Part shown: piece by piece, positions 10,961 through 24,002 of the stretch | Layout: each line of letters begins with the position of its first letter | How positions within the stretch are numbered: the stretch's first letter is position 1 | Assembly (NCBI GenBank): GCA_964036045.1 | Contig: OZ038389.1 | Span: forward strand, 41,108,064 to 41,172,063 | DNA from: Eutreptiella sp. 'Long Island Sound 2002' | Taxonomy: Eukaryota > Euglenozoa > Euglenophyceae > Eutreptiales > Eutreptiaceae | Length of the DNA: 64,000 bases | Reading direction: 5' to 3' | Notes under the pieces: generated by a model | Database searches by the model: none | What the model was told of the DNA's origin: nothing | The model's input: the letters and a program-made list of their open reading frames with translations, nothing else | Made by a program: the position numbers and the translations under genes

Positions 10961-12180
10961 GACCTCGACCTCGACCTGGTGTGCCTTGTTGACGTTGAGC
11001 CCCCTCTGCTGTCGCTTGACCAAGCGCTTCCACTCGCCTCACGCCATCGATGGTGGGTTCAGGTCCACTGAAGGGGGGGCCGGCGGGCACGCAACCCATG
11101 GACTTGGCGTTGCAGCTCCTGCAAGTCCCCCACAAGACCCACGGCGACGTCGGTGAAATCGCGGCAATCCTTTTCGATGGGCCCGAGTTTTCGCTGGGCC
11201 GCATCCACGCCACCTGCTTCCATCCACGCCCCTGCGGGACCCACGCCCACTCTCCCTAGTTATTTGGTGCAGAGGGTCCGATTCGGGGCCAGCGTGAGTT
11301 CTTGAGCGCGGCGGGTGTTCGGGTACAGGTCCGGCTAGAGACATTGGGCGACGACGTCAGTGTCGCGTTTGTTGTTCTGCAGCTGCACACGACGGAGCTT
11401 GAATTGCAAAGTGGCATGCGACTTTTGCCTGCGAGTTCTAAGGTATGTTCAGAAGCTGCAGGTCGCATCGGGGCGAATCGGCGCGAGCAGTCACGAAGCA
11501 AGTGCAGCATGTGGAACGAATTTCCGGACACTGATTCTGTGCCAATGCCAACCGTGAGTTTGGGGACCATTGAACCATCTGTTTTCCGCTCTGAACGGGC
11601 CTACCCCCATGTGCTCGTGTTGGCCCCCTGAACCATTGCCGAACGGGTGTCTGCGATCGGCCTCGCCCAGTGAACACACGTAGACTCCCACGCCAAACGT
11701 AACACATCAGACACGGGAACGGGGTTTCCCCCGGCCGTGTATCAACAGCCTCGAGAATAAATGTGGAGGGCATCCCCCGAGCCTACGTGTAACAGACCTG
11801 TCATGAGGCGGCGGAAAGAAAACGACGCAAGAAGCGCATATTCGATATTCGCCGGGAGAGTCGAGGGCAAAGAGGCCGGCAAACTGACAGATCCTGAATC
11901 TGCCAAATCCCAGCAGCTTGTTGCAGGCTCCTAAACGGCACTACGATGAGGGAAGGGAGTGCACCTTGAAACCCTCCAGCCAGCAACCTTGAGCCGGGGC
12001 ACATGCACTCTACAGATTGGGCTCAGCTTCTCTTCCTGTATTCCTTGTGGGGCTGTGGTGGTGTGTGTAATTGTGGTACTCAGGCTGTGCTGCTTGTCGT
12101 GTGCGCGCGTGGTGTCGCCGGGCGCAATCGCCGCGTGCACCGGGAGAGGCACTGCCGTCCAAGCATCGCGCGATTTTCAG

Positions 12181-12355
12181 GTGGTTTATCTCCGTGATTC
12201 CGGGGAATTGGACGGCCGTACTGCAGCCCGCAGCGCCGAGTTTGATCGGGAGACTCCCCTGCACAATCTTTACTCGTTCTTGGTTGTCGAGTCTTCGTTC
12301 CGTTTCCCCCCGGAAGAGGACAAGGCGGAGATCATTTTTGAACCCGAAGCCCTTG
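12181..12355 (+). CDS. Candidate orphan exon, function unknown
   Basis: Between an acceptor (GCGATTTTCAG) and a donor (CCTTG|GTATGC) the plus frame reads VVYLRDSGELDGR, then FDRETPLHNLYSFLVVESSF and RFPPEEDKAEIIFEPEAL. The composition (charged, few Ser/Pro runs) stands out from the surrounding proline-rich translations, and both splice signals are good. I do not recognise the family and found no confident neighbouring exon, although a short upstream exon and exons in 12.6-13.5 kb are possible. Confidence 0.35.
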
Positions 12356-15300
12356 GTATGCGAATCTTTCGCTCAGGGGTTCAAGGATTCCGGTGGGGGT
12401 GGGCTGGATGGTTCCAGTCCACCTCCACAGTGTGCCCTCCTCATCAAGCAATTCAACCCATCCCCAGAGTGCGCCCACCCTCCTCATCCAGCCCACCCCC
12501 GGCCTCGCAGTGTGCACTCCCCATCCAGCCAGCCATCCAGGGATGGAAGACGGCTGCTGCTCAAATGAGGAGCCCCCTACCCCAGCCCCAGCCCCTTGAA
12601 CCCCCCCCCCCTCCCCTCAAAGGCGGGTGGGGACAGAGAAGAAGAAGGAGAGAGTGTGTCCGTGCCACCAAGGGACCCCGCCCTATGAGGAAGGTGCTGG
12701 ATGGTGCGATGGTACCACTGCCACCCCCAGCGCTACCCATTTGGAGCTGCGCTGTGATGACCTCTGGCAGGCCTCACCATCCCAGTGCCTACCAAGCAGA
12801 TCTCGTCCTGTGATCTGGTGCCTCGACCCCGACCTGTTGCATCATGCCTCGGACTGTGCACCACTGCTCATGTGTCTCCGACACATTGGTGCATAGCGGG
12901 ACAATGTTAATGACTGCAGCTGCTTGTGGGTGAGCGCAGACACTCCGCTGACTGCTTTGCGTAGCGCCCCTGGCACCCCTGGTCAGGACCGTGAATTGAC
13001 ATGGCTGCGTGTGTGGTGTGCCCAAGTGGTTCCACTTCGGACAATTGGGAAATATTTTGCTGCCAAAGTTAAAGACATTGCTGGTTGGATGCCTGCCATG
13101 ACCCCCCGCACCGAGAAATAGAGAGAGCGGAGGGAAAGTGACGGTTTGCGGTTCTTTGGTTGTGTGTGGGGGCGTACACTGATACACTGGTTGTGTTCTG
13201 GTTTCCAGGCAGACATGATAGTAGATATGCATGAATCAACATCACTTGCGTACTCTGCCCTATGTGTGTGTGTGTTACGGCTATTAGCTTCTGCTGCCTG
13301 TGACCGTTCAGCAGTTGATCTGCCAAACCCTGTCATTAACCTGTTCCACCCCGCTAGTCTTGTTAGGACAACCTGTACTCCCGTTCCGTGTTTGATGTAC
13401 TGGAGCACTACCGTACTTCCGTCCCCGTGAAGTCCATGGTCGTACCTAAGTTGTGCATGGCATGTTGTGCCCGACCCAGAGCTTGCTGGGCATGCGGTGT
13501 AGTCCACATTGCCGCGGCTGGATCATGCTCATGCATTTGGACGGGCGGGATGCTTTGTAGCTCAGTGCCATGGTGCCCGAGGCAGCCATGCCAAGTGTTT
13601 TGTCCGAGTCCTTGTATCCATCATCGTACTGGTTCCTGTTTCATGCTGTTTTGACCGGCCGAGGATGTGCCCACGGATCCGGCATCGAGGTGGCACTGGG
13701 TAGCTCGTTATTGGTGTTTGGTATCTGTAGGTTGTTGGTTGATATGATGTTGGACATATTCTCGACCCATCCCAACCCCCACTCCTCGTGTTCCACACTG
13801 GATGATCGGTTTTCGGCTTTTTTGGGACAAGTCAGTTTCGACCTAAATTGATTCTTGATTAAGTCCATTCCTCGTGTTGCACGTGCTTCTCCTGCAGGAC
13901 AAATCAAGGGGTGGTTTATTAGCATGAACGAGCCACCGCTCAAAAATTAGGCTCTCTGGGTTGTGCACCCGATATTGCAGGGGGTCATGTGCATCGTCAG
14001 TGTTTTAGTGCTCTCACACACGTACATAGGCAGAGGAGTGGACGCGACGGGTAGTTCTGAGCAGCGGTACTCATATTCCACTCTCGCCCGCACAAGCCCC
14101 CCCCCTCCCTTCCTAGTCACTCCGATAAATGACCTCAATAAACAACAGAAAAGAAAGCACTGGGCACCGAGCCTCTTACACTCCAATCAGCCTTTCTGGA
14201 CCGCCCTTCTCCCAGCCCAGTGTTTCGTATGGGCAGGGGCGAGTTGTGGGTAGGGCTTAGGTGGTTTTTTGAGAGGCATCTGAAGATGTTGCAACGGGTC
14301 GTAGCGGGTCGTGACAGATCATGTGACGGATCGCGACGGGTCATGTATTGAAGCGTGAAAGAGTAAGAGGGGTCGTGGTGGTGAGGCTGCAGCGACGTAT
14401 TGTGTTGTATTGTGTGTGTTTGTATGCCTGTGTGTAACATGCCTATTTACCTCAGAGCGCTGCCATAGTTTGTCCATCAAGTGCTCTGCTGCTTCGATAA
14501 AGGATGCAATGATTGAAGAGGTATTGTTGATGTGTTGCGATATCTTCTGATGGATTCCCCGCTCTCCTTGCAATACATGCCTGGACATCCCCTCCTGGTG
14601 ATTTGAATCCGCTCAATGTCACGGTTGCATCTTGCGAGACTAGTTCCGGGCCAACTGGGTCACATCCCTACGAAACTGTATCAGCAATGTCCACTCGAGG
14701 CAAAAAATCTGTCTGGTTGTCCAACCAGCTCCTTCACCATTGAACGCACGCTGATTGCATGTTGGAGAGGCTACAGATGTGGTTGAAGTTGGTAAAGCGG
14801 ATGAAAGTCATTGGATGCAAGTTCCAGCACATGAGGCGAGGCTTGATCTGGCATTCTTTGCGCCCTTGGGGTGGGATATTACGGGGTACAGGGTAACGGG
14901 TACTAGTCACGGTCAGGAAAATATGCGAAAATATCTGAACAAATGACGCAACCTTCCACAGCCGAATCCCAGGATTGCAAACCTAGGAAGGCAATATTCT
15001 GGGAATGAATCATGTTGCATTTTGTTCAATTTAATGTAATCGTGCTCAGTGTGCCCCGAAACCAGGCCATTGTTTAGTGGTACCCTCCTCTCGCGCGGGG
15101 GGGGGGGGGGGTGGTAATGGGGCCGGTCTGTGAGATCATGTCGCAGGTATGGAGCCTCAAAGTACTGTGTGTGTGTGTCTTGCCACAGACCCAACAGTTG
15201 TTTGCAATGGATCCTACGGCTGGAGGGTGAGAGCACGCTGGCGGTAGCACCCCAATGCCCTGGGTCCTCAGTGGGCCTTGAAGTCGGGGGTTCGTTGCAG

Positions 15301-15911
15301 AGTCATTGGGCAGCCCTGTGTAACAACACCCTGCCTTCGTGTTGGGGGGGCTTTCTTTTACGCAGGGTTGCCTGGATGCAAGATGCCACAATACCCGTTA
15401 CACGTTGTGCTCTCCGCAATGATCTTTAGTGCAGCGGGTGCTGTCCAAGACGCCATGGGATACCAGACTCACTGCGCGGTGGGTTACATTCATTAACCAG
15501 CGTTTACCACAGGGTCTGGAGTTTCGCTTCCCTTTGGAGTTGGGTACGGAGAGAAGCTGTTTGGAATAATGGTTGCTACGCCAGCTGGCGATTGTCTCAT
15601 TTGGGGCCCTGTGGCCTGTGATGTGGGGGCTGGTCGGAGGACAAGGAGGCCCCTTTCCCCGCTCCTCGCTGGTTACCACAGAACCTGACCATTGCCGACT
15701 GATCAATCATCAATCAATCAATCATCAGTCAATCAATTATCAGTGAATCAATCATACTGGGGTATAGGGGACTACCGATGGTCCCAAACAGTGTGGCGCC
15801 CTGACGGTAAAATACAGCCACTGGGCTTTTGGGAATGCATGGATATGCCTCTCATGTATGCTGAAACCCAAAGCTGAGAATCATGGCAAGGGCCTGGCGC
15901 AGGCATAGGTA

Positions 15912-15990
15912 AGACATAGACGCGGGCATAGACACGGACACAGACACAGACACAGACACAGACACAGACACAGACGCAGACACAGACACA
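15912..15990. repeat. (CAGACA)n microsatellite
   Basis: About a dozen hexanucleotide copies with a few CG-containing variants (GACGCAGACA, GACACGGACA) at the edges. Confidence 0.9.
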
Positions 15991-17421
15991 GTCTGAGTTT
16001 GTAGCGCCGCCCGTCGCTTTTCTGCAGGACGGCTGCCTTCCGCCGTCCATCGTTCCGATATGCCACTTCAAGGGAGCCGAGAAACTGTGGGACTATTTTG
16101 AGAGATTGCCGGGCAACGCCTTCGTGTTCAATCAGGAGAAGCAGCGGCAGTTTTAAAATTGCTTTGGGGGGAGAGTTCCGAACCCCATCCTGACCTTGTT
16201 TTGGTTGGGGGTCGGCAGGGCCCACCTGTTGCGCTGTGTCCCGGGTCTGGCGCACGCATTCTCACCTGTTTTGCGCCTGAACCCAACGGATTGCACCTGC
16301 GGCAGGGTCTGCACCCGGCGTGTACCGAGGGTGTACGCTCCGTGGGGCTTCCCTCTGGTACAGGTGGCTTCGCTGCGAGGGTTGTTTTTTTTTTTGTGCC
16401 ACAGCTGTCATGCAGTGACACACGAGGCGAAACCCCGGTCGGCTGTCCGGGGAAACGCCCACACCCCCGGAGCTTCCTCGTCTGGCTCTTCTTCTTGCAC
16501 TGGTGGGTCAGGGGGAGTGGTTGGTTTGGGTGCCATCGGCCAACCTGCCCAGATTTGCCATTGGCCGCTTCTGATGTACGATTTTGCAACGCAATTCCGC
16601 CATTTTGGGCATTCCCCCACTGGGCAGCAGCCAAGGCACTGCATGAGTGCATGCCATACCCAAGCGTGCCCCCACAACCGGAGCCAAGGGGGTCGTTGGC
16701 ACTGCGCAGTTGTTGGCTGATGGTACTGAAGTTGACAATGGGCGTCCTGCTGAGAGATGCGGTTTGGTCTGGATGGGGCGGGGCATAGATATGCCAAAGG
16801 CCGGGGCCTCGGAGACTCAAGATTCAGCGCCATTTGTTGAATTGCCCACGTCCCTCGTGCCAGAGAGTGGGCGTTCTCCGAGTCTTCTCCGTAGTGTCCC
16901 ATTTACAGCCGCTGTATTGGCATTGTCTCCAGCCAAACCCATCGTTACTGCCCCCAGCCGGCGCAATCTGCACATGGCACCGGCATCTTCATCTCAAAAG
17001 GGACTGGACGGAGGGCGCGGGCGTGTAGAGTCAGCGCACGTTTTCATGGGGATGGGTAGGAAGGAGGAACCCCGGCCATCCTTCGTCTCCCCGGCCGCTC
17101 CGAGTGGGCTGCTCAGTCAGATGCATCTCACGCCAAACGTCTTTTCGTCATGGTCCACAAACGAAGCTGAAATGCTCCCATTGGTCTCCGTGGTGTTGTA
17201 GGATAAGGCTCTTGAGGACTGACACAGGCGCACGAACACACATATACATAAGCGCGCGCGCCCACCCACACACACACACACACACAGAAATCCGGGAGGC
17301 AATTCGGAAGGACCTGGCACGACACGGTTGACCACAGGTGAGCATGTTTAGCATTGCTGCAGGAAGGCGGACATACCTGCAGATGTGAATGCCGCGAGCA
17401 TTTGAACACGCACTGGATGGC

Positions 17422-17423
<2 letters not shown>

Positions 17424-17502
<79 letters not shown>

Positions 17503-17520
17503 GCGCGCGCACACACACAA
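17424..17520. repeat. Compound (CA)n-(CG)n-(CA)n tract, Z-DNA candidate
   Basis: Around 31 CA units followed by about ten consecutive CG units and then a few more CA units: nearly 90 bp of unbroken alternating purine-pyrimidine. The CG core is the strongest known sequence class for left-handed DNA. A smaller version (GCGCGCGC followed by CA) lies at 17250-17286. Confidence 0.95.
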
Positions 17521-18570
17521 GCACACACGAAAGAACCGCAAAATGACAGCTGTATTTGGAATAAAGGAATCAATGATACACCACTTTATGTGGTCAAATG
17601 GACGTAGGTATACACAGGACAATCGCACCTCGCCTGGATTCGTACCATATAGTATACTGAGACGTACGATTCGGACGCTCTGGCAGTTTTCAGAGGCCTC
17701 GACCATTATGTACAATACATGCGGGCCTGCAATGGCATTTGGGACTGCTTCTAAACTGCCAGACCAATTTCTCACCCGACGCTGGGCATGTGGTATTTGA
17801 CACACATGCTGCGAAGTATTGAACTTCTTTTGCGAGCCTCTTCTTGGCGCTGCTTGCGCTGCTCTGCGCATATGATGTGTGCGTCATTGTGCAGGATTCC
17901 TGCATGGCTCCCACATGGTAAGCGAAACATCCGCATCGTTTTTTGCTATACATGTGGAGAGGAATTTTAGAAATCTTTCTCACCCCTGCGTGTTTTTTTG
18001 CCAGTGTCAACCGCAACCCAATCCCCCATCCCCCCCAGGCCCGCCGTTTCTGCAAGCAGGTCTCCACTTGGATGTGGTTTGACATCTACTTGACCAATTT
18101 ACATGAAACAGCTGGAGGATGCAATGCGCAATCAAGGCAGGGTTGCAGGGCCTTCGAAAGTTAAGATGAGCCTGTGTTTGTGCAAAGAGTTCCGCTTTTT
18201 GCAGTTACCACAAACCGGATCATGTTTTGGGTTGCATGTCTCTCTGTGTCTGCAACGGAGAAGTTCCCTCCACTTTCTGCTCTTTCTTTTCCGCTGCTTG
18301 CCACTGTGGCTGTGATGGTCACAATGAGTGGTGCTGTGGGAGGGGCTGGTTACGGCTCTGTGTTTCTGTGCATATTCCTGGACCCTGTGGGGCTAATGCC
18401 AGTGTTTGTAGATGCTGACGCCAACATGCCCACCAGACCAGATGATAAATTTTGCCAGGCTTTTCCAGACTTTGTTGTGCATTTGTGAGGTTATAACGTC
18501 TTGTAGCATTGATGATGTTTTGTGCTGGGTGCATTTTGCACTATACGATGCACCAGAGGTGTTGTGGTCG

Positions 18571-18680
18571 TGGTGATAAAACCAACCCAAATGGCACCCC
18601 CCCCGCCCTTTTTTGGCCACCTTGGACTCCTGGGGTGGTTTTCTCCCACCTAGGGGTGGTTTTATCACCCCTTTAAAGGG
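18571..18680. repeat. Imperfect inverted repeat
   Basis: GGTGATAAAACCAACCC at about 18572 is matched in reverse complement by GGGTGGTTTTATCACC at about 18653, and CCCCCCCGCCC by GGGGGGGCGGGGCGG. A hairpin-forming foldback without coding potential. Confidence 0.55.
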
Positions 18681-20049
18681 GGGGCGGGGCGGTTATGGCC
18701 CATCTCCAGGTGAACCAGGAACTAGAATAACAGAAGACAGGCTGCCTTCTGGCTTTGGCTTGGTATGTGTGTTGCAGGGTGACCTGGGCAACAGGCGGTT
18801 GGGGCAAGGGGTGGAATGCCGTTTGATTACGGGGTGTCTGACCAGGCCGGGTACTAGTTTACAAATGTGCCGGTCAGGGATAAGGTTTGAGACCTTGTTT
18901 GGGATCCAGGTGGACACATCACATCCCAGGTGGACACATGCTTCAGAGTTCCGGACCAAGAAACATTGCCCTCCATTCCAGTTGTCTCTTTTACCAAGCT
19001 TTAGGATTCTGGACCCGAGACAGTGAACCCCCTAATACATGTGACTGCGGACCATCCGAACCAAGTGACCCCCCCCCCCCGGGGGAAGTAGAGAGGGTGT
19101 GATAGGGCAAGCAGGAAGAGGAAGGTCACAGGGTGGTGAGAGGTCGATGGGCACCACTGCCTATGGAGGGAAGGGGTCCAAGGGAAGGGCAGCGAATGGC
19201 GATTGGCCAGTAGGCGCCGCCAGCTGCAGATGAGAACAATACACCATGGCGTCATGCCAACCCCCCCCCCCCACCGGTGCCCATTCAATTTATCTGCTAG
19301 TGAGGGAACAGTGTGTTTGTGGAGGGACAGAACCTTGGAGAACAAGACTATATAGGGGTTGGGGGCTGGGGGGGCAGGGAGGGTGATTTTGGGCCTCTAG
19401 TATGTCTGTACCCCAGCACTCTGGTATAGGAGTCGGTTGGAGAGGGTTGGGTGAGCGTTGGTGGTGGGTGGCTGAGGGATATTGATGGTGTGGTGAGGGT
19501 TAGCGAGGGTTGGGTCAGGGTTGATGAGGGTTATTGGGTAAAGAAAGAAAGTGTCCTCAAACCCAGACTCCAAGTTGGTGCTTAGTGTCGGCCACCTCAA
19601 AAATCAAAACCTGTCATTGCTTTTTTTCAGAATATCAAAAATTGGTTATTGGTTTGGACTAAGCATCTATCGGGTACCGGTTATGGCTGATATTGGTGAG
19701 TAACCGCCGCCACTTGGCCGATAACCACGGCCTAGAGTGCCATCCTCAAGGATCTCTTCCCAAAAACTTTTAGTGGTCTTTCTAGTGGTTACCATTTCTG
19801 AACAAATTATTGTTAAAGGTAAGTTTGTTCTCATAATCATCCATAAAAAAACAGTTTTTTCAACAACCATAATCTTTTCAAATCCAAAGCACAAGAGTGA
19901 AACTGTCAATGGCCTCGAATGTGTTTTTCCAATGAATATGTGGTTGAATTTGTTGGGAATGACCCTACAAGCAACTGATATTCAGAAAACAATTTTGATA
20001 TTGGCAACAACGATGACAAATGTGCTTTGGTGAACTCTTGAAGTGATTG

Positions 20050-21862
20050 GGCGGTAGATTTATTATTTTTGGCCATTTTGGCCGTTTTCGGTGGGGGGTA
20101 GATTTATTATTTTCGGCCATTTTGGCCATTTTCGGCTGGCGGTAGATTTATCATTTCAGGCCATTTTGGCCGTTTTCGGAGGGCAGTAGAGTTACTGTTT
20201 TCAGCCATTTTGACCGTTTTCGGGGGGGGGGGGGTGGTAGGTTTATCATTTTATGCCTTTTTGGCCTTTTTCGGAGGGCAGTAGATTTACTATTTTCGGC
20301 CATTTTGGCCATTTTCGGAAGGCGGTAGATTTATCATTTTCGGCCATTTTGACTGTTTTCGGAGAGCAGTAGATTTACTATTTTCGGCCATTTTGGCCAT
20401 TTTCGGAGGGCGGTAGATTTATCATTTTGGGCCATTTGGGCTATTTGGGAGGGCCGTTTTCGAAGGGTGGTGGATTTAGTATTTTCGGCCATTTTGGCCG
20501 TTTTGGGAGGGCAGTATATTTATCATTTTGGGCCATTTGGGCTATTTGGGAGGGCCGTTTTCGAAGGGTGGTAGATTTAGTATTTTCGGCCATTTTGGCC
20601 GTTTTGGGAGGGCAGTAGATTTATTATATCCGGGCATTTTGGCTGTTTTCGGAGGGCGGTAGATTTATTATTCTCGGCCATATTGCTTGTTTTTGAGAAG
20701 GTAGATTTGTAATTTTCGGACATTTTTGGAGTTTTGAAAGGGCAATAGATATCATTATTTTCTGTTGATGAAATTCAAGTTTTTGTAGCACTAGCACCAA
20801 AGCAAGACTCTTCTGATAATCGTGAGTGGCTAAGACACTGTATCAAAGGTATGGGTTCTGTGCAAACTTGTGTAAAAAGTAGAAACTTTCGGCCATTTTG
20901 GCTGTTTTTCGCAGGTGGTAGATTTATTATTTTAGGCGATTTCGACCGCTTTCGAAGGGCGGTGGATTTATGTTTTTCGGCAACTTGGACCATTGTTGGA
21001 GAGAGCGGTGGATTTATTTTTTTCGCCGTTTTCGTAGGGGAGTAGATTTTTTATTCTTGGCCATTTTCAGCGTTTTCGGAGGGTGGTGGATTCATTATTT
21101 TTGGCCGTTTTGGCCATTTTCGGAGCGCGTTGAATTTATTCTTTTCGGGCATTTTGGCCATTTTCGGAGGGTGGTAGATTTATTAATTTCCTCTCATTTT
21201 GCCCGTTTTCGGACGTCGGTAGATCTATTATCTTCGGCCATTTTAGCGGTTTTGGGGCGCAGTATTTTTTTTGTTATTTTCTGCCATATTGCGCCTTTTT
21301 GGGTGACGGTAGATTTATTATTTTCGGTCATTTTCGGCGTTTTTGGAGGGCGGTATATTTATTATTTTCTACCATACTGCTTGTCTTCGGAGGGCGGTAG
21401 GTTTCCTATTTTCAACCATTTTGGGCGTTTTTGAAAAGCGGTAGATTTATTATTTTCTACCGCATTGCGGGTCATAGGAGGGCAGTAGGTTTATTATTGT
21501 CGATAATTTTCGTTGTTCTGGAGGGCCGTAGATTTATCATATTCGGGCATTTTTGCCGTTTTCGGACGCACAGCTTGTTTTCGGAGGCCGGCAGGTTTGT
21601 TTTTTTGGCCATTTTCAAAGGGCGGTAGATTTAGTATTTTCGGCCATTTTGGATGTTTTTGGTGGGTGGTAGATCTGTTAATTCGGTAATTTTCGCCATT
21701 TTGTGAGGGCGCTAGATTTATTCTTTTTGGCCATGTTGGCCGTTTTTGGAGGGCGGTAGATGTATTATTTTTGGCTATTTTGCCCCTTCTCGGAAGGCGG
21801 TATATTTATTAGGTTAGGCCATTTTGGCTGTTTTCGGAGGGCGGTAGATTTAGATTTGATGA
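20050..21862. repeat. 44-bp minisatellite array
   Basis: About 40 diverged copies of a 44-bp unit built as GGCGGTAGATTTATTATTTT, then CGGCCATTTTGGCCGTTTTCGGAGG. Successive GTAGATT starts at 20054, 20098, 20142, 20186, 20281, 20325 and 20369 give the period (one unit is longer because of a G-run at 20222-20233). About 100 bp of unrelated sequence interrupts the array near 20760-20870. Each unit contains the palindrome GGCCATTTTGGCC. Open frames here (Phe/Ile-rich repeats) are by-products. Confidence 0.93.
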
Positions 21863-24002
21863 AACTAATCCAGCAATTGTTATTGCATGGACGCATGTGT
21901 ATGGACACCAATGGCCTCTCATTGCACCCGCACTCACTTGTTGCACCACACCAATGTGTTACATTATGACATCGGCTGCACGTGAACGGGGCCAAAAAAT
22001 TAGAAAAAAGAAGCGTTCATAAAACCGATGACCGGTCAGCAAAACATGGGTTGTTGTTGCACAATGCATCTTTGTACAGCACTCGCGACCGCTGCAGTCA
22101 ACTAGCCCACAAAAACAAAAAAGCTGCCTACTCTTGCATCTTCTCTTCAAAAGCATCCCCTTTGGCTTCCAGCGGACCACACACGTAGGTCACTATCTCC
22201 TTGCGGGTGCAATTTTTGCCAATCTTCCACCTATCATCACAGGTCTCTTGGTTGGACTTCAACGCTACTGCCACACCTAGCAAGAACCGGAATCCACCTC
22301 TTTCCAATTTTGACAAATGCCGGAGCTGCGGTCGCATCCTCATCCTTGTGCATTGCTGGATCGCAAAATTGGGGCCAAAATGGAGCCCCTTGTCCAAAAT
22401 TTCACCGGAGCATCTTTGCAAACAACAATCTGTGCGGTGTCAGCATTTCAACAATTGTAGGGTCAAATAGACCTTGGTCAAAGCACATCACCAACAATGA
22501 GATGGAGGCAAGCGCATGCAAAAGCGAACAGATAGATGAACAAAAAAGGACAAAAACATGGAAACTCCAAAAAAAAAACGGTATGTACCTTTCAGTTTCT
22601 TGAGACCAGTGGATGTTGCAAATTTCCCTGTTGCCTGAAAATTAGGATGGCCTGCCCAACACAAAAATTGCATCTTTCCATTTCCAAAAATTGCCAAAAA
22701 CCTGCGCCCATTTCAACATTTTTTGTTTGTGCATTTGGTTGACTTTCCATGCTCTTGTAACGTTCAATGCTGTGAAAAAAAATGAAAAATTTGCCATCCA
22801 TGTATTCTGCTTTGAAGTGTGCATGTCAAATTGGTACCCAACCAACACACTATATCATATCATCCATCAGTGTGATTGCAATGTTGGAAAACCATTTTTT
22901 GTTCAAAACCAAATCTTTTTGCTGCAACTTCTGGTAGATTACAATTTGTTTCAGAACTGATAAAAACACCCCTTTTTTCAGCCATTGAAACATCCTTAAT
23001 GGGGTCGCAAAACTCTGTCAGATTTTCTATCTTTTTGACACTTCAACCCTCTCAAAATGTACTACAAAAACCTAAAAACACAACCCCAAAACACAAGTGA
23101 AATTGCACTTCGCCCCCCCCCCCCCCGAGTGTAATAGGAAATCACCCAAAGCGGACCCCCCCAAAATGTACTCAAAAGAACCCAAATGGCAAGAAAAAAA
23201 ACAACATGTACCAAACCTGGCTGAGGGGGGGGGCTACATTTTTGGGAAAGGGGGTTTTTGGTGCAAAACACGGGGGGGGGGTCAGTATGCACCACCCACG
23301 ACAGAGTGTCTCCATGCAAGGTGTATCTTTAGTGGGCTCCACAACAGTTGCCCATTGCCCATGAGAAGATCTGCGAACCCCATGGGTCCGACAGCACTAC
23401 TGCCGCTTCTTCATTGGTTATCGGCAGCCAAACAATTAAGCATCCAGATGGCAACCTGGAGGTTGAGCACTGCACTTTTGCCGCGGCAGGTAGTCCGCAG
23501 TTCGTGCTCCCGTTTCCCTTCCCCTTTCCCCAGTGAATGATGCAAACCTACATTCACCACAGCCCTTACACGATATCCTCAAATTTGTCCAGCCTGAATG
23601 CAACACAAATTGCAGCCCCCTGTACGAAACTCTGCACTCTGCCCGGTGCACAACAAATACACTTGCACTGTGAACAGTGACTGGTAAAACTGCAACATTC
23701 CAAATGGTTTTGCAAGTGCCCCTTGGGAACGCTGCCACATGGGCAGCACAGGGCCCCAACGCCACAGACAGGCTGCACATGGACCCTACCAGCGCGGTAA
23801 CATTCAGAGGGTGTTGAGTGTAGATTGTGTCACACCAGGAGGTTCCGGATCCCCAAGTGTTACCTGGTGGTGAGCTGCATTTCCAGGCATGTCGCCCTGT
23901 TGTTGCACTCTTGCATTACCCTCACCCCCCCCCCCTGCACGTACACACACACAAGACGCTCAGAGTGCATTCTCCTATTTTTCGGCATTTGCGTAGCAAT
24001 TC
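21863..24002. other. AT-richer spacer downstream of the SDR gene
   Basis: Largely AT-rich sequence, with C-tracts near 23114-23126 and G-tracts near 23227 and 23272-23281. A plus-strand open stretch at 23348-23536 (HEKICEPHGSDSTT..., then a Phe-Pro-rich end) has no supporting splice context. The SDR 3' UTR and polyadenylation site must lie in the right part, but I cannot place them. Confidence 0.4.

Larger units (their letters stand above)
8025..12180. other. Region without a defensible gene; dispersed direct repeat
   Basis: GC-rich sequence with many open frames on both strands but no recognisable domain. Two diverged direct copies of a segment of at least 170 bp lie at about 8350-8540 and 9220-9445: both contain GCGTTGGTACTAA, AAACAAGTCGAGG and TGGTGCAACCTGTGCTGC in the same order, about 880 bp apart. 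Other contents are a C15 tract near 9937-9951 and a 20-bp tandem array (10855-10960). Open stretches at 9966-10265 (minus), 10396-10560 (plus) and 11050-11344 (minus) have protein-like composition but no supported splice partners. The 240-codon plus-strand frame at 9126-9848 is Cys/Pro-rich and overlaps the repeat, so I do not call it. Confidence 0.45.
12356..20040. other. Long region without a recognised gene; microsatellites
   Basis: Contents: a C-tract near 12600; GT-rich patches; an AATC/AATCAATC patch (15700-15755); a (CAGACA)n tract (15920-15990); a compound CA/CG repeat (17424-17520); an imperfect foldback (18571-18680); and a TTAGGG-like degenerate stretch (19430-19540). Open stretches at 16128-16820 (minus) and 16647-17201 (plus) are long, but their translations look like low-complexity Pro/Ser/Cys sequence and neither has a recognised domain. 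A 105-codon plus frame at 18174-18488 contains a hydrophobic segment but lacks splice or homology support. Confidence 0.45.

Noticed and set aside
11959-12813. 284-codon plus-strand ORF as one gene
   Set aside because: Only its central part (12181-12355) looks like protein and has its own splice signals; both flanks are hydrophobic/Cys or Pro-rich low-complexity translations.
16128-16820. 230-codon minus ORF and the overlapping plus ORFs
   Set aside because: Long frames on several strands at once in GC-rich DNA; no motif or splice-supported neighbour favours any of them.
17128-17871. 247-codon minus ORF
   Set aside because: Its middle is the translated CA/CG microsatellite (Cys-Val and Ala-Arg repeats).
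20427-21434. Phe/Ile-rich ORFs
   Set aside because: By-products of the 44-bp minisatellite; the frame changes with each indel.
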